Notes: generated from the sequence alone by a model not told the origin. A stretch of 64,000 nt of DNA from Warburgia ugandensis (GCA_035236585.1 CP141126.1:70533414-70597413), one strand, 5' to 3'; positions 1 through 13,602 are shown, counted from the first letter of the stretch. A program made the numbers and translations.

Positions 1-1259
1 AGCCAAAGGAAAAGTGAGAGAAAAGATGGGAATGAAAGCAATGGAAAGGCAAGGAAGTTAAGTGATTCAAGGAACTTAACTTAATCCAAAGACTACAATC
101 TCTTAGCTATCATTACAACATGTTAGTGTCCCTTGGATAAAAGGATCTAAAGTTTAGAATTAGAGGCAAATAAGCAAAGAAAGAAACACAAAAACATGGA
201 ATTAAAGCAAGCAATAAGTGATAAAAAGAAGCTTAAAAACCATCTTGAACAAAGAAGGAGAGAAACATAGAATGGCTAGACAGGAGGCATGGAGGCTTCA
301 CCAAATGGGGGCATCACAACCCTAAGGAGCTTGGCCAAGGATGGTGGCATAGAGAAAAATGGAAGGGATATGGGGTTGGTGTGGAAGACCGGCCCTTTAT
401 GTGTCCTATGATTGGAATTCCCTTTGACTTTTATAGATGATTGAGCTTTCTAATTTGACATGATTTTATCCTAAAAAAGGGAATGGAATTTAAACTAGAA
501 CTCTAGGATAGGAAGGTGAGGTAGTTGAGAGGGAAAGGAAATTAAAAAGTGGAAAGCCTAAGGAAGTACAAAGGGGGTGAGGCGCCACTTTTTAAGGGAA
601 TTGGATGGAACTTTCCCTCCTAAGTATTTCATGTGGAGTATTGTAATCTCCAACAAATACTTGCTTATTATCCCTTAAAATTCACAATTCAATTATAGGA
701 TAATTGCTTGAAATCCTCCTCTAATTGGGTGGTTCCATGTTGCTTGGCTAAGATGGCTTAATGGCTCACTTTGATGGCTCCTTCCTTGATGGCTTGAGTC
801 CTTAGCTTCATGGCTTAGGCGACTTGGGTGGCTGACATGGCTCCAATTATCATGCAAAGGTGGTGGAATTGCAATGCTCCTTCCTAATCACCCTTGATTC
901 TTCCAATTACTTTCTTGAACTCATCATCTTTTCTTGAGATGATCTTAACCCATGCTTGATCTTTTGAATAGATGTAAAATAGGTCCTTGCTCTCTTAGTT
1001 GATCTTGATCGATCTTGGCCATTAGATCGTCATCTCAATACCTACAAAAGATAAAAAACCCTAATTAAATCCTATAGATTATGAAAATTCACATTCTTAC
1101 TCTAAATTAGCTTTTGAACCTACAAAATATCAAACCTGTGAGTCATTAGCTAAGAAATGCATGTGTTATAAATTTTCATAAAAACTAGAAATGATTTTAT
1201 AATTTATAACACATTGACTACTAATTGGGTACTTTTTATACAAAATTGGATACTTATCA
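1..1259 (-). repeat. 3' LTR of A1, partial (runs off left edge)
   Basis: On the minus strand this LTR begins TGATAAGTATCC at 1259, directly after a G-rich polypurine tract, as an Athila 3' LTR should. It aligns along its length with 41974-43259 and in part with 48012-48418, 55011-55118 and 57060-57552. The other end lies outside the window. It differs from the A2 LTR, which begins TGTTTATTGC, so A1 belongs to another subfamily. Confidence 0.75.
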
Positions 1260-1272
1260 CACCCCCTCAACC
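1260..1272 (-). promoter_or_regulatory. Polypurine tract of A1
   Basis: The minus strand reads GGTTGAGGGGGTG immediately before the LTR start. It corresponds to the tract at 34208-34217 in A2. It would prime plus-strand DNA synthesis. Confidence 0.7.
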
Positions 1273-3229
1273 AGTGTTTTGCTTGTATAGCGCAAAACAT
1301 GTGAAAAATCATGTAAATAAAACTAGTTATCATTTTCACAGGTACTCACTATTGCATTTAACGTATCCAATAAGTGCTTAAAACCCTTGGTTACCTCTAA
1401 TGGACGAGCTAAGCCTTGTGAGGGCTTGCAGTGAATATACCTATAAAATTTAATAAGGCTAAATCCTTTATTTAACTCAGAGAGTTATCATCTATTAGTA
1501 CTCTACTAGAATTAAAACTTAATAAATATGAATAAAAAATTCTACAACTTACTCACATAGCAAAGCCATTTTACTATAGTTATATTTCTTAGAGTGCAGT
1601 GTGTGTATAGACTATATGATCTAGTCTTCTAAATAGATATGTTTATACTCCATTAGAATGATGTTTTGACCTTAAATTCTCACTTGTATACACTTGAAAT
1701 AAAGCTTTCAGATAAAAGGGTCAAACAAAATTCTCTCTTTATGTGACCGAATCTAAAGATACTAATGGTTCACATAATTTTATGAGCACAAATGAGACAA
1801 AGAATTATGATCCCCAAGAATGGATGCCATTACCAAGACTAGTAGGAGTAGTTTACCTTAATTCCTTCCTATTTATTTCCTTGTTAAGGCTATCGTCCAC
1901 CTTAAGATCAACAAGTCTTTAGATAAGATGAAACGTAGGCTTGGGAATGAATCTAGAAGAAAGAGTAAAAGGAACTCAAAGTTTCAAATCTAAGTAAAGG
2001 TCTATAATAAATGCTAGACAACTTTCCTTTGGATTGTACTGAAGTGAATATCTTTTATATTTTTTTCTTTCTCTCTTCACAACTTTTTTCTTTCTTGATA
2101 ATTCTTTTTCTAATTTCTTTTTGAATTTTTTTTTTTCCTTTGAGGCAAGGCTTTTTATTTGTAAGAACTTTCATATTTTTCACTTCTTAAACTTTTTCCC
2201 TTTCTCTACTTTCTCTACTCATATTTGAAAGATAGGTGATAGGTATTAAACTAGGTTTTGGGTTAAGGTAAATGGTTTTTTTTTTTTTTTTTAAAAGGTT
2301 TAATAAGAGGCTCATAGGGTTTAAGTAGTAGTACAATATACTGGGTAGGCTTTATGTCTCTAGGCTAAAACAAGGATGGCTTATGCCATTTCCTAAGTTT
2401 CTTAAAACTTGCTAAATTCAATGAATGTTCATGAAAGAAAGTTAGTACTTATTTTAGTTCTTTGTGTTTTGGCCAAAACAAAGATATTGAGATCTTTCTA
2501 AGTAATGTACACTAATAAAAATATGGAATTAGATATATCCCTAAAAAGAATGATAGTCTCTAATACTCACTTGGGTACGTAGTCTCTACTAATTTTCCTT
2601 AGGGTCTCTAAGTTATAACCATATATTAATCTTGATTATGCAATGTGTGTAAGTGTGTTTCTAGATTTAACTTTTAGTACACAGTTTAGGTCATGAATAG
2701 GATGCAGAATTAATCATGTGCATTTTTACTATGCTTTGAAAAAATCCTATTCTCATTACAGTAAAGGAACTTGACCTTAAATTTTTTATTTTATTTTTTG
2801 AATATAAGGAAAGTAAAAAATTTCATGCATGGCTACAGCCCCCAACCTAAATTAAACATTGTCCCCAATATTTTGAAAAATAAGACCTTATATGAAAAAT
2901 GGGCAAAGTAGAACAATGAGACTCTCTAAAAAAAGCCATGGGTTGCCTCTCAATAAGTTATAAGTTTTGATGTCTTTAGTCAGACGTATAATGCTGCGAT
3001 GAATTCAGATCTTATGATTGATGTAGATGTCATGGGACATGCTAAGGTAGGTCCTGGTAGACTAGTTTCTCTAGCAAGATTTATTCTACTTCATGGTTTA
3101 CTAAATCTAAAGAGGTTTTCAACCTTTTCCCATTAACTTTAGAAATCCCTCCATCCTTTTCCATCTAGACAGTGCTATGAGGACAAACTTGTCATACTAT
3201 GTAAGTCTCATCCATCAAGAATAATGTTT
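1273..3229 (-). other. 3' untranslated region of A1
   Basis: This stretch lies between the end of pol and the polypurine tract and has no sustained reading frame. It aligns with the A2 3' region (32441-34207, opposite strand) and with 43260-48011 and 55119-57059. Landmarks are a purine-rich stretch on the element strand (T/C-rich on plus at about 2050-2150), a T run at about 2277-2292, and a G-rich polypurine-like motif at 2837-2849. Athila elements often carry an env-like gene here; none is visible. Confidence 0.65.
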
Positions 3230-6105
3230 TCCATGTAATAAATGCAATATAAAATTATACAAGAGGATGTTTTGTCATCGAGTGAAGGACCTTCATAGGA
3301 TGTGTCTATCATGATGGCTTTTCTTGTGGTCTTTATACATCTTGGCAAACTCGTATGCATCCTTCCTAAGTTTGTCTAACTCATTGAGTTGGAGTTTTTT
3401 GTGTGTGCTAGCATTATCTCCATCAAAATTGAGCTTTTTCATGGCTCAATGTGCTTTATGTTCAAGTTCTACTAGTAGATGGCAGGCCTTTCCATAGATC
3501 AAGCAGTAGGATGACATGCCTTTAGGGGTCTTGTACGTAGTGTGATAGGCCTACAAAGTGTCACTAAGTGTTAAAGACTAGTATTTTCTCTTTGGAGTGT
3601 CTATCATTTCTAAGATTCACTTTATCTCCATATTTGACACTTCTACTATCCACTAATCTAAGATTGTAAGGGGTAGTAATCCTATGGGTAACACCATGTT
3701 TTTTCATTAAATTTTTAAATAGTCCATAGCAAAAATTTTTGCCCCCATCACTAATTATGGCCCTTAGGGTACCAAAGTGTGCAAATATATTTTCCTTTAA
3801 AGGCTTGAGCCCTACGATGTGATCATTGGTCTTACATAGTACAACTTCCACCCATTTGTACATGTTGTCCACTCTCACGAGGATGTTTAGGTGACTAAAA
3901 AGAGTTAGGAAATGATTCCATAAAATCAATGCCCCTAATATCAAAAGGCTCAATAATAAGAATGGGGTTCAGGGGCATCGTATTTCTTTTTCCTATGCTC
4001 CCTACCTATTGACATCTAATACATGCTATGTAGTAAGCATGTGAATCCTTGAAAATGGTGGGCTAATAAAAACCACACTACATAGAAAAAAGAAATGATT
4101 TTATGATGTTCACTACCTAGTATGTATCTCCTAATAACCTAATCAGGATAGTACTTGAATAGGTGTGGATCGTCCCATGTATGGTGTTTGACCTTATCAA
4201 TAAATCTTTTCCTATCTTATTTAGACTAATGATTAGGAATTTGACCCATGACAAGATAATTGACTATATCTGCATACCAAGGCAACTAATAAATGTGCAA
4301 CAATTTTTTCATTTGAATATATTTCTATTATAAGCACATTCTTGATAGTAAACTCCACAACAAACTTGGATAAATGGTGTGTTACAACATTTTTTGGAAC
4401 CTTTCTTAACCTAAATTTCTAAATCAATCTTCTTTAGCAATGGTATCCATCAAATCAACCTAGGTTTGGCATCTTTCTTACAAAGAAGGCATTCTAATGA
4501 TTCATGGTTTGAATAAACAATGACCTTAGAGCTTAGGAAGCAAGATCTAAATTTATCCAAGGCAAAGACAACTACCAATAACTCTTTTTCTGTAGTGGAA
4601 TAATTGAGTTGGGCATCGTTGAGTGTCTTTCTAGCATAATATATCACATAGAAAAGTTTATTAATATGTTGTCCCAACATAGCACCGATCATGTAGACTA
4701 AAACATCACACATTATTTTAAATGGTGGACTCTAATCTAGAGGTAGAATAATAGGCATTTAGCCTTTAGGCCCTCAAATTCTTTCATACCATCATCATCA
4801 AAGTCAAAAGTATCCTCCTTCATAAGTAAATTACATAGGGGCTTAGCAATTTTACTAAAATCCTTGATGAATCATCTACAAAAACTAGTATGGCCTAAAA
4901 ATGAGCCAATTTCCCTCACCGTTCTTGGAGGAAGGTTAGAGATTAAATCTAGTTTGGTTTTGTCTACTTTATGTCATTATGTGATATTATGTGGCATATA
5001 ACAATGTCATTTTGAAACATGAAATGACATCTTTTCTAATTTAGAACTAAATTTTTTTCCTAAAACCTAGCAATGACAAGTTTTACATGGTGCAGGCATT
5101 CATCAACACTAAAAAATCATCCATAAACACTTCTAAAAATCTCTGCACCATATTAGAAGGGATGCTCAACATGCACTTTTGAAAAGTAGTTGCAATAGTA
5201 CAACATCCAAAAGGCATATGATAGTAGGAAAAGGTCTCAAAAGGGTAGCTGAAGGTAGTCTTCTCCTAGTGTTTAGGTGCTATAGGAATTTTGTTAGAGC
5301 CATTGTATCCATCAAGAAAGCAATAATAACTATGATTGGCTAACCTTTCTAGCATTTTGTCTATAAATGGAAGTGGGAAGCGGTCTTTGCTGGTGACCTA
5401 ATTTAGTTTTCCATAATCTATACAAACTCTTCACCTAGTGTTCATGTGAGTGAGGACTAACTCATTATCCTTGTTTTGGATTACCATGACTCTAGACTAC
5501 CTAGGTACAACCTGAATTAGGCTAACCCAAGTGCTATTAGATATAGAGTAGATGACACCAACATCTAAGAGTTTTAGCAATTTGTCTCTCACTACCTCGT
5601 TCCTATTAGGTTTTAGTCTCCTCAATGTTTACCTAAATGGTTTAGCATTTTCTTCTAGGTGAGTTCTATCCATTCACATAGTAGGGCTAATCCCTTTAGT
5701 TTCTGTTGTGGTCCACCCTAAATAGATTTTTATGTTCTCTAAGAATATCAAGAAGCTTACCTTTCTATTCTTTATCTAGATCTAAGGCTATGAATACAAA
5801 TAAGGATTCATTAGGTCCTAGGTAGGAATATTTATATTTAATTAATGGCTTAAGGGCCAAGGTGGGTGGTTTTTCTGCTAAAGACATAGGGACAGAATTT
5901 GAAGGAAGAAGAGGTTCCATTTGAGGTGCTCATTTGAAGGTATCCATGATAGGTGCAGCATCTAAAAGATTATTTTACCTCAACTATGTAGTTGTGTATA
6001 TCAAAATCACAATTAAAGTGTGCTAAACATGCCTCACGTTGATGAGAATTTATGATGGTGTATTAGCATCTTGATTTAGACTTTCGATTAAATTGATTAC
6101 ATAGG
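3230..6105 (-). pseudogene. A1 pol remnant: RT, RNase H, integrase
   Basis: Minus-strand translation gives, in order, the protease/RT linker (about 6105-5700), RT (about 5700-4750), RNase H (about 4740-4440) and integrase (about 4350-3560), with a short tail to about 3230. The integrase core is recognisable from a stretch with ISDGGKNF followed by a TPY motif. RNase H shows the GAMLGQ and NYSTTEKELL motifs, but its conserved Asp is Asn at 4507-4509 (SNH where A2 has SDH). Many stops and small indels break the frame. The upstream half of the polyprotein continues at 16354 beyond the chromovirus insertion. Confidence 0.75.
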
Positions 6106-6110
6106 ATTCA
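6106..6110. repeat. Left target-site duplication of B (ATTCA)
   Basis: These 5 bases precede the B 5' LTR. The right copy at 16354-16358 is ATCCA, one mismatch. The right copy restores the match to the same site in A2, so the left copy carries the mutation. Confidence 0.75.
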
Positions 6111-8967
6111 TGTAATATCCTTAATTTTTAGTACAAAACAAGAAATTACTAAATAAATCAAATTAAAAATTTAGAGATGGAAATTTTTCCTAAAAACTTA
6201 TGAATTTGAAAGTACTCATCAATACTATTCCAACACCACCAAGAACACAAAAAACGGAGCTCAAACGAGGGAGTTAGGAGCCGTTGAAGTCGTGAGGGCA
6301 TTTTGGTCATTTGACAGAGACGTGTTACATAGGGGTCCAAATTGATAATGGCACCCTCGTCTTCCACACGTCTCTACCATTTTTGGAAAAATCGCCGGAG
6401 AGACATGAAAAGAGACGTGAGGGGAAGAGTTTCTCTTCTCCTAGGACTCTAAACCCTATATCTACCCTTCCCTAAGAGCCAAAACGCTCCACCTTGAGCA
6501 TTCCTCTGAGTTTTTACTCAAAACCCTAGCCCTGCAAAGTTTGCACTTTTTTGGTGAGTAGAACTCTAGCAACACTAGCAACCCCAGCCAGGCGCAAGGT
6601 AAGCCTTAAAACCCTATTTTGTGTATTTATTAAATAGGTAAAATAATTAGAAACACATTTAAAAATTAGAAAAAATTGGATTTCATGGGAACTCTGTGCA
6701 CGTTACTGTTGGAGGGTGATTTCGGGGATGAAACCACATTTGTTTGAAAATCGTACTATCCAACTAGTACACAAGAGATCCAAGATCAAACCCTTTAAAT
6801 TTGGGAGAGATCCAACGGTGGGTTTCTCCAGAAAATGCAAAAACCAGTACCTAGTGATGTTTTTAGGAATGTGGGAAAAATTATTTAAAAAATATTGTTT
6901 TTGGAAAAATCAATCCAAAGGGAGGGCATAAATGGATTCTAGATGTAATTCTAAGAAAAACGACACAAAAATCACACAAAACGGAGCTCTGTAGCACCGC
7001 CAGAGACGACCGAAATCTAGTCGTCTTCTCTGGTGGCAGTGATGTCGTTAGTGGCCATGCGCTAATGCTAGGACACCCAATAGGACGCCCCGACAGAGAC
7101 GCGTGACGAATGCACTTCTCTGCACACGCATGCAGTGGTCACATGTGCGGGAGCTCCTGCGCGGGCTGTCACATTGGGTCGGGACACACAACTTCCTGTC
7201 GACCGTGACGCACGTCAGCCCCATTTTGTGTATGTTTTCACTAAAATTTGATTTCTGAGAGTTATAAGAGTCCAAATCACGATCCGAAAGAGGCATTGTG
7301 ACCGTATCCATGATGCGGACTTAGTTTTAACTTAAAAACTTATAAATGACTACTTTTAATTTAGAAATTTTTTAAAATAGTGATGTGACTTGTATAGGTG
7401 CACTTGAACATACCAGTTAAGGGGAGTTATTAGCAAGCTAGTGGTCTCACATTGAGGTAGGTGATGACAATTAATGCTTTGCCTTGATTTTTAAACCATG
7501 TTTAAACATACCATCATGTGAGATTGTGTTTTAAATTGCAATTATCATTTAGCATGGATTTCATGCGACTTTGAGTACATTATGATTATTCCAAATTGAA
7601 ATCTTTTATTGAATAAACTTATTTCAAATGATTTTATAAGCATAATATTAATTAGTTACGCTTAAATAGAGACTTATTTCTTATTATATATAGGAAGTGC
7701 ATGGATTTACATGGAAATAAGAACAAGGGCTTATTAGCAGGTCCTTTTATAAGCTAACCCTACGATGAGGGGCATGTCTTGGGGATTGTGAGCTATGAGT
7801 GCTCTTGAGTTTTAGCATATACATATGATTTTCGTGTTTTATATTTGATGACGGGTGCTCTCGCCCGGTGGGCGTCATGCTAGGAGGGATAGGGCCGGCC
7901 ACCCACCCTCTCAGATTGTGATGTAATGATATTGTGATATGATAGACACCTGCCCATAGATGGCATTCGGTAGGAGTTTGGTAACATGGATAGTCCACAC
8001 TACCGGTCTGAGCCTTTCCATGGGAACAGACGCTAAGTCTCCCGTTATGGTGTCAACGGAGAGAGGCGGTGGTTGATACCCATGGAGGGTTGCCACTGCA
8101 ACATGATGGCCCATATTCTTATTATGTGTGCATGTATGATGAGCATGGTTATGGATGGTATGCCTGGATGTGACGACACTCAGAGGTTGGCCATGAGTAC
8201 TGATGATTAGTGATGTTAGTGCGATGTGGTGGGACCCATTACCTTAGGGTGCCCTTATTATTATTGTATGCTCATTTACATTGATTTATGTCATGTTTTG
8301 ACTCCGTGAAATGCATTTTTTGTATATGGAATAAATTGACATTTATTTGGACATGACATTATGATACTGCTGTTTTCATAAATGATAGACTTTTCATCAG
8401 TGCTGTTAATTATTTCTTTCATCTATTACATTAATTGTCTATGTACCTACACAAGCGATAGCTTGCTGAGGCATTGCTTTGTTTTGCAAAGCCTTAGATC
8501 TCAAGCGCGACATCAGGAAAGGAAAAGCTGTTGAGAAACCGTGAGAGCTGCTGAAGATCTTTTTCCTATAGTTTTAGACAGTGATGTGAGTCATTAAAAC
8601 AGGATTATCATTTGGATTTAATTATGGACTGCATACTTTATATTTGGAGCTGATTGAGATGTTTGGACATATGTTGGACATTTATATGGGATGTTATGAT
8701 GAATAGACCTTGTGCCATATTATTTTTGTGTTTTGGACATTTATTTGATTTAAAATAAAGGTGCCGATTTATTTGACATTGATTGATACGTGTATTATTG
8801 TATTTACATGTATGTCGGTTTGAGAAAGGAAAAATAACACCCGGAGTTTTTAAGAATTGTTTTAGTAAAATGATAATTAAAACTTTTCTCATGGGATCCC
8901 AAATGCTCTTATTCAAAATGCCATTATTATTATAAAAAAAAATGTCTTAAAAATCCGGGGTGTTACA
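6111..8967 (+). repeat. 5' LTR of B
   Basis: The LTR begins TGTAATATCC and ends GGGGTGTTACA (TG...CA). It is 2857 bp long. It aligns with 13652-16353 throughout, but holds about 136 bp near 8262-8397 and about 17 bp near 6580-6600 that the 3' LTR lacks. A splice-donor-like AAGGTAAGCC lies at about 6596-6605 and is kept in the 3' copy. Minus- and plus-strand frames inside the LTR are not genes. Confidence 0.92.
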
Positions 8968-8970
8968 AAG

Positions 8971-8985
8971 TTAGTATCAGAGCCC
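8971..8985 (+). promoter_or_regulatory. Primer binding site of B (initiator Met tRNA type)
   Basis: Three bases after the LTR the sequence reads TTAGTATCAGAGCCC, one change from the usual TGGTATCAGAGC core complementary to the 3' end of initiator Met tRNA. Confidence 0.8.
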
Positions 8986-9108
8986 AGTCTAGTCCATCAT
9001 AATCCCTGCAAATGTCCATTTATATGTAACTAACAGTCCATAATTGTTGTAGAGAGACAAACTATGAGAGAGGAACTTACGCTTAGTGACATTTAAAACT
9101 TTTGACAG

Positions 9109-12100
9109 ATGGCTCCTCGAAGAAGGACAAGGTCTACCCCTGCTACTCCCGTGGCTCCACCTGTTGAGTCCTTTGATCAAGGGGATCGTGATGTAGAGTT
9201 ATTGAATCATTTATTGTTAGGACTAGTACCACTTATACAGCAGCAGGTTAGGACAACTGTTGACACTGCTAACCCTAGCCCTATTCCAGCACCTCAAGTG
9301 GCACCCATGGTTTCGTCAGTTCAGTCCTCACAACCAGTACAGGAACCACCAGTACCTAGAGCCACTGAGGGTGATGCTACTAGTGACTCTAAGAAGATAG
9401 ACAAATTATTAGAGAGGTTTCAAAAGATGGTAAAACCCTTTTATGGCAATGGTAACACAGAGGAGGCTGAGCGATGGTTATTTGAGGCGGAGAGAACATT
9501 TGACGCTATGAAGATCTCACTAGAGGATCAAGTCAGAGTAGCCTCCTACCTACTAAAGGATGAGGCAGGCTTCTGGTGGCAGACTTTCACACTCACTAGA
9601 CCAGATTCGACCGAGACAATGACATGGGCAGCCTTTAAACAGGCTTTCGACACTCAGTATTTTCCACCTCATGCATTGCAGTCCATGAAGAAGGAGTTTG
9701 CCATCCTGGAGTAGAGAGATATGACGGTTCAGTAGTATCTGAACTGATTTACACGACTGAGGAGATTTGCACCTCATGCATTGGCCTCAGACATAGAGGC
9801 AACCGATAGATTTGTGGATGGGTTGACTCCTTGGCTGAGAGATCGAGTGATTTCTTCGCGACCCACTTCAGTGCGAGATGCTACTGATATGGCGTCCATG
9901 CATGAGAAGAACTCTATCAGGACTAGAGGGAGTGCGTTCTAGCCTTTTAAGGGCAAGCGGCCGTTTGGTGCTAAGCACATACATGGTGCATCAGGTCATC
10001 CACCGCAGGCCAAATTTAAGAGAGATACTGAGAGGAAGAGATGTGATCGATGCAAGGGTTGGCACCCTGGGTGAGGGTGAAATAGATTTGACAGGCCACA
10101 GTAGCAGAGGCAGCCCCAACCACAGCGACAGCCCTATACACCTTTCCAAAGACAGCCATACAAGTGTTTCAACTGTGGAGACATCGGCCATTTCATTAAG
10201 GACTGTCCTAAGGGGCAGAGAGAGAGGCAAACCGAGATGGGTGTAGAGACAGTTAATGTGCCACGTAGCCAGGGACGAGTATTTTCCATCACGTCAGGAT
10301 AGGCACAGGCATCACACCAGGTCATAGAAGGTACTCTTCTAGTCTCAGATCGACATGCCAAAGTTCTTTTTGACATAGGGTCTACACATTCTTTTATATC
10401 ATGTATTTTTGCATCTTGCCTTGATGTATGTGTACACATACTAGCATTTGGATTAGATATTATGACACCTGTGGGAGAGACAGTAGAGACTACAGAATAT
10501 CTTAGAGAAATACCTTTAGAGATATCAAGCATGAGTATGGCCATAGACTTCATCTTACTAGACATGGTAGACTACGATATTATTCTTGGGATGGATTGGT
10601 TAGCCAACTATTGGGCTATGGTAGACTGCCGAAAGAAGCGAGTCACTTTTCTTATAGCTGGGCAGCCAGAAATAGTGTTCCAGGGTAGGAAAGATCAATC
10701 AGGTACATGCATCATTTCTGCCATGAAGGCGGCATGAATTTTTGCACCAGGGTGTAACGCATTCCTCACATATATGACTGTTGAGGACAAGGAACAACCA
10801 CGGCTTGACGAGATTGATGTTGTCCATGAATTTGTTGATGTCTTTCCTGAGGAATTGCCAGGATTTCCGCCAAGTAGGGAGATTAACTTTACCATCGACT
10901 TGGTGGCGGGTACATCGCCTATCTCTAAGGCACCACACAGGATGGCTTCAGTAGAGTTGAGAGAACTTAAAGTACAATTGCAAGAGTTATTGGATAAAGG
11001 CTTCATCAGGGCAAGTGGATCACCATGGGGAGCACCAGTCCTTTTCGTAAAGAAAAAGGATGGATCACTAAGATTATGCATTGACTATCGGTTGTTGAAT
11101 GGTGTTACTATAAAGAACCGATACCCTTTGCCACGCATAGATGATTTATTTGATCAACTCCAGTCAGCACAAGTGTTTTCCAAGATAGATCTGAGGTCAG
11201 GATATCATCAGTTGAGGGTTAGAGAAGAGGATATCTCGAAGACTGCCTTTAAGAGTCGTTATGGTCATTATGAGTTCCTAGTGATGCCGTTTGGATTCAT
11301 GAACGCACCTGCAGTGTTCATGGATCTAATGAACCATGTTTTTTGAGCTTATTTCGATAAGCTCATGATTGTATTCGTTGATGACATCTTAATTTATTCG
11401 CCTAGTCATGAGGCACATAGAGGGCATCTCCACACGGTATTGGACACACTTCGTTGACATCAGTTGTATGCCAAGCTTAGTAAGTGTGATTTTTGGCTAG
11501 ACCAGGTGCATTTCTTAGGCCACGTCATATCGAAAGATGGAGTGGCCATGGATTCAGCAAAGGTAGAGGTAGTACTACACTAGGAGAGGCCTAAGACAAT
11601 GACTGAGATACGCAATTTTCTTGGTTTGGCAGGATATTATCGTCGTTTCATAGAGGGATTCTCTAAGATCGTGTTACCATTGACCACCCTGACTAGGAAA
11701 GACACTCAATTTGTATGGACTGAGGCTTGCGAGGAGAGCTTCCAAGAGCTCAAGAGGAGACTTACTACTTCTCTGGTATTGACCTTACCATTAGTTGCAG
11801 GCGATTATGTAGTTTATTGTGACACCTCTGGCAAGGGATTAGGAGTAGTGTTGATGCAACATGGGAAGGTAATTGCCTATGCGTCTAGACAGCTGAAGAC
11901 AAATGAGGTAAATTACTCAACACATGATTTGGAATTAGCAGCGGTGGTATTTACGTTGAAGTCCTGGAGACATTATCTTTATGGGGAGAGATTTGAGGTA
12001 TTCACTAATCATAAGAGCCTCAAGTACTTCTTTACTCAGAGTGATTTGAACATGAGGCAGCGAAGATGGATGGAGTATCTCAAGGACTTCGACTTCACCA

Positions 12101-13602
12101 TACAGTACCATCCTGGGAAGGCTAACGTCATTGCAAATGCCCTGAGTAGGAAGTCTGGAGTGATGATTGCCAATTTTTCGACTCGGTCTAAGTTCTTTGA
12201 TAGGATCTTAGAGGCACAGGACAAAGATAAGGAAACATAGGATCTGACAGATAAGACAGATTTTTCAAGGGGACCAGATGGGGGAGTCAAATTTAAGGGA
12301 AGGTTGGTAGTACCAACAGATGATCAATTGAAGCGCGAGTTACTTTAAGAAGCACACCAGTCCCCTTATACAATTCATCCTGGGGGTACGAAGATGTATC
12401 AGGATCTCAAGAGGCATTTCTAGTGGAATGGTATGAAGAAGGATGTTGGTGAGTGTGTTGCACAATGTTTGACCTGTTAGCAGGTCAAGGCTGAGCATCA
12501 GAGTCCATCAGGACTACTTCAGACACTGGACCTTCCTGAGTGAAAGTGGGATCATATTACCATGGACTTTATTCTAGGTCTGCCGAGGACTACTAGTGGC
12601 CATGACATGATATGGGTCGTTGTGGATAGGTTGACCAAGTTCGCTCATTTCCTTCCTATCAGACAAAATCAGACCGTGGATAGTTTAGCAAAATTATATG
12701 TTAAGGAGATCGTCAGTCAACATGGCGTTCCCTTGACGATTATATCGGATCGAGATACGCGATTTACCTCAAAATACTGGAAGAGCGTGCAAGAGGCGTT
12801 AGGGTCGAGACTGAAATTCAACATAGCATTCCATCCTCAGACAAACGGATAGAGCGAGAGGACCATCCAGACTATTGAGGATATGCTACGAGCTTGTGTT
12901 ATGGATTGGAAATGTAGCTGGGAAGATCATTTACCTTTGGTAGAATTTTCCTATAATAATAGTCATCACGCTAGTATTGGCATGACTCCATATGAGGCAC
13001 TTTATGGCAGACCTTATCGGTCACCCTTATGTTGGAGTGATGTAGGAGAAAGATGCGTGGTGAAATCTGAGTTAGTGGAAGAATGTGCAGAGAAAGTCCA
13101 ACTCATCCAAAAGAGGTTACTGACAGCTCACAGTCAAAAGAAAGGTTATGCAGACAAGAGGCGAAAAGACTTAGAGTTCTCTGAAGGTGAGCATGTATTC
13201 TTGAAAGTTTCTCCTATGAAAGGGGTGTTGAGGTTTGGAAATAAAGGGAAGCTTAGCCCCAGGTATATTGGACCTTTCGAGATCTTACGCAGAGTTGGGT
13301 CAGTGGCATACCAGCTAGCCTTACCACCACAGCTGGCAAATGTACATGACGTATTTCACGTGTCTATGCTGAGGAAATACATGCCAGATCCCTCACACGT
13401 ATTGGAGCAGATCCTAGGAGAGCTACAGTCTGACATAACGTTTGAGGAGAGACTAGTGCGTATCCTGGATACAAAAGTCAAGGAGTTAAGGAATAAGACC
13501 ATTGCCTTGGTCAAAGTCCTTTGGCAGCATCATTCATTACAGGAGGCTACTTGGGAAACAGAGGAGGAGATGCGAAAGATTCATCCAGAGCTATTTACAT
13601 AG
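9109..13602 (+). pseudogene. B gag-pol polyprotein with chromodomain, 18 premature stops
   Basis: A single frame of 1498 codons runs from ATG 9109 to TAG 13600-13602. Domains in order: gag capsid-like region (about 9400-9900); CCHC zinc knuckle at 10165-10206; aspartic protease with D-I-G-S at 10372-10383 where D-T/S-G is usual; RT (about 10960-11460) with FVDD at 11374-11385; RNase H (about 11800-12160), whose conserved Asp is Asn at 12007-12009; integrase with an HHCC finger (about 12350-12490) and D,D,E core (about 12560-12870); chromodomain at about 13438-13590 containing VKVLW and ATWE. The 18 internal stops are 10 TAG, 7 TGA and 1 TAA. Known segments on either side of every stop remain in the same frame. 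The start fits: it lies 141 bp after the LTR, and the N-terminus is basic, then proline-rich. Confidence 0.93.

Noticed and set aside
6716..8114. Short frames on both strands between 6158 and 8916
   Set aside because: They fall inside the B 5' LTR and recur, altered, in the 3' LTR.
9109..13602. Stop codon recoding in B (TAG read as Gln), which would explain many in-frame TAGs with no frameshift
   Set aside because: TGA and TAA stops also occur, at places where the family has Arg or Trp, and other active-site residues are altered. Deamination explains all of them.
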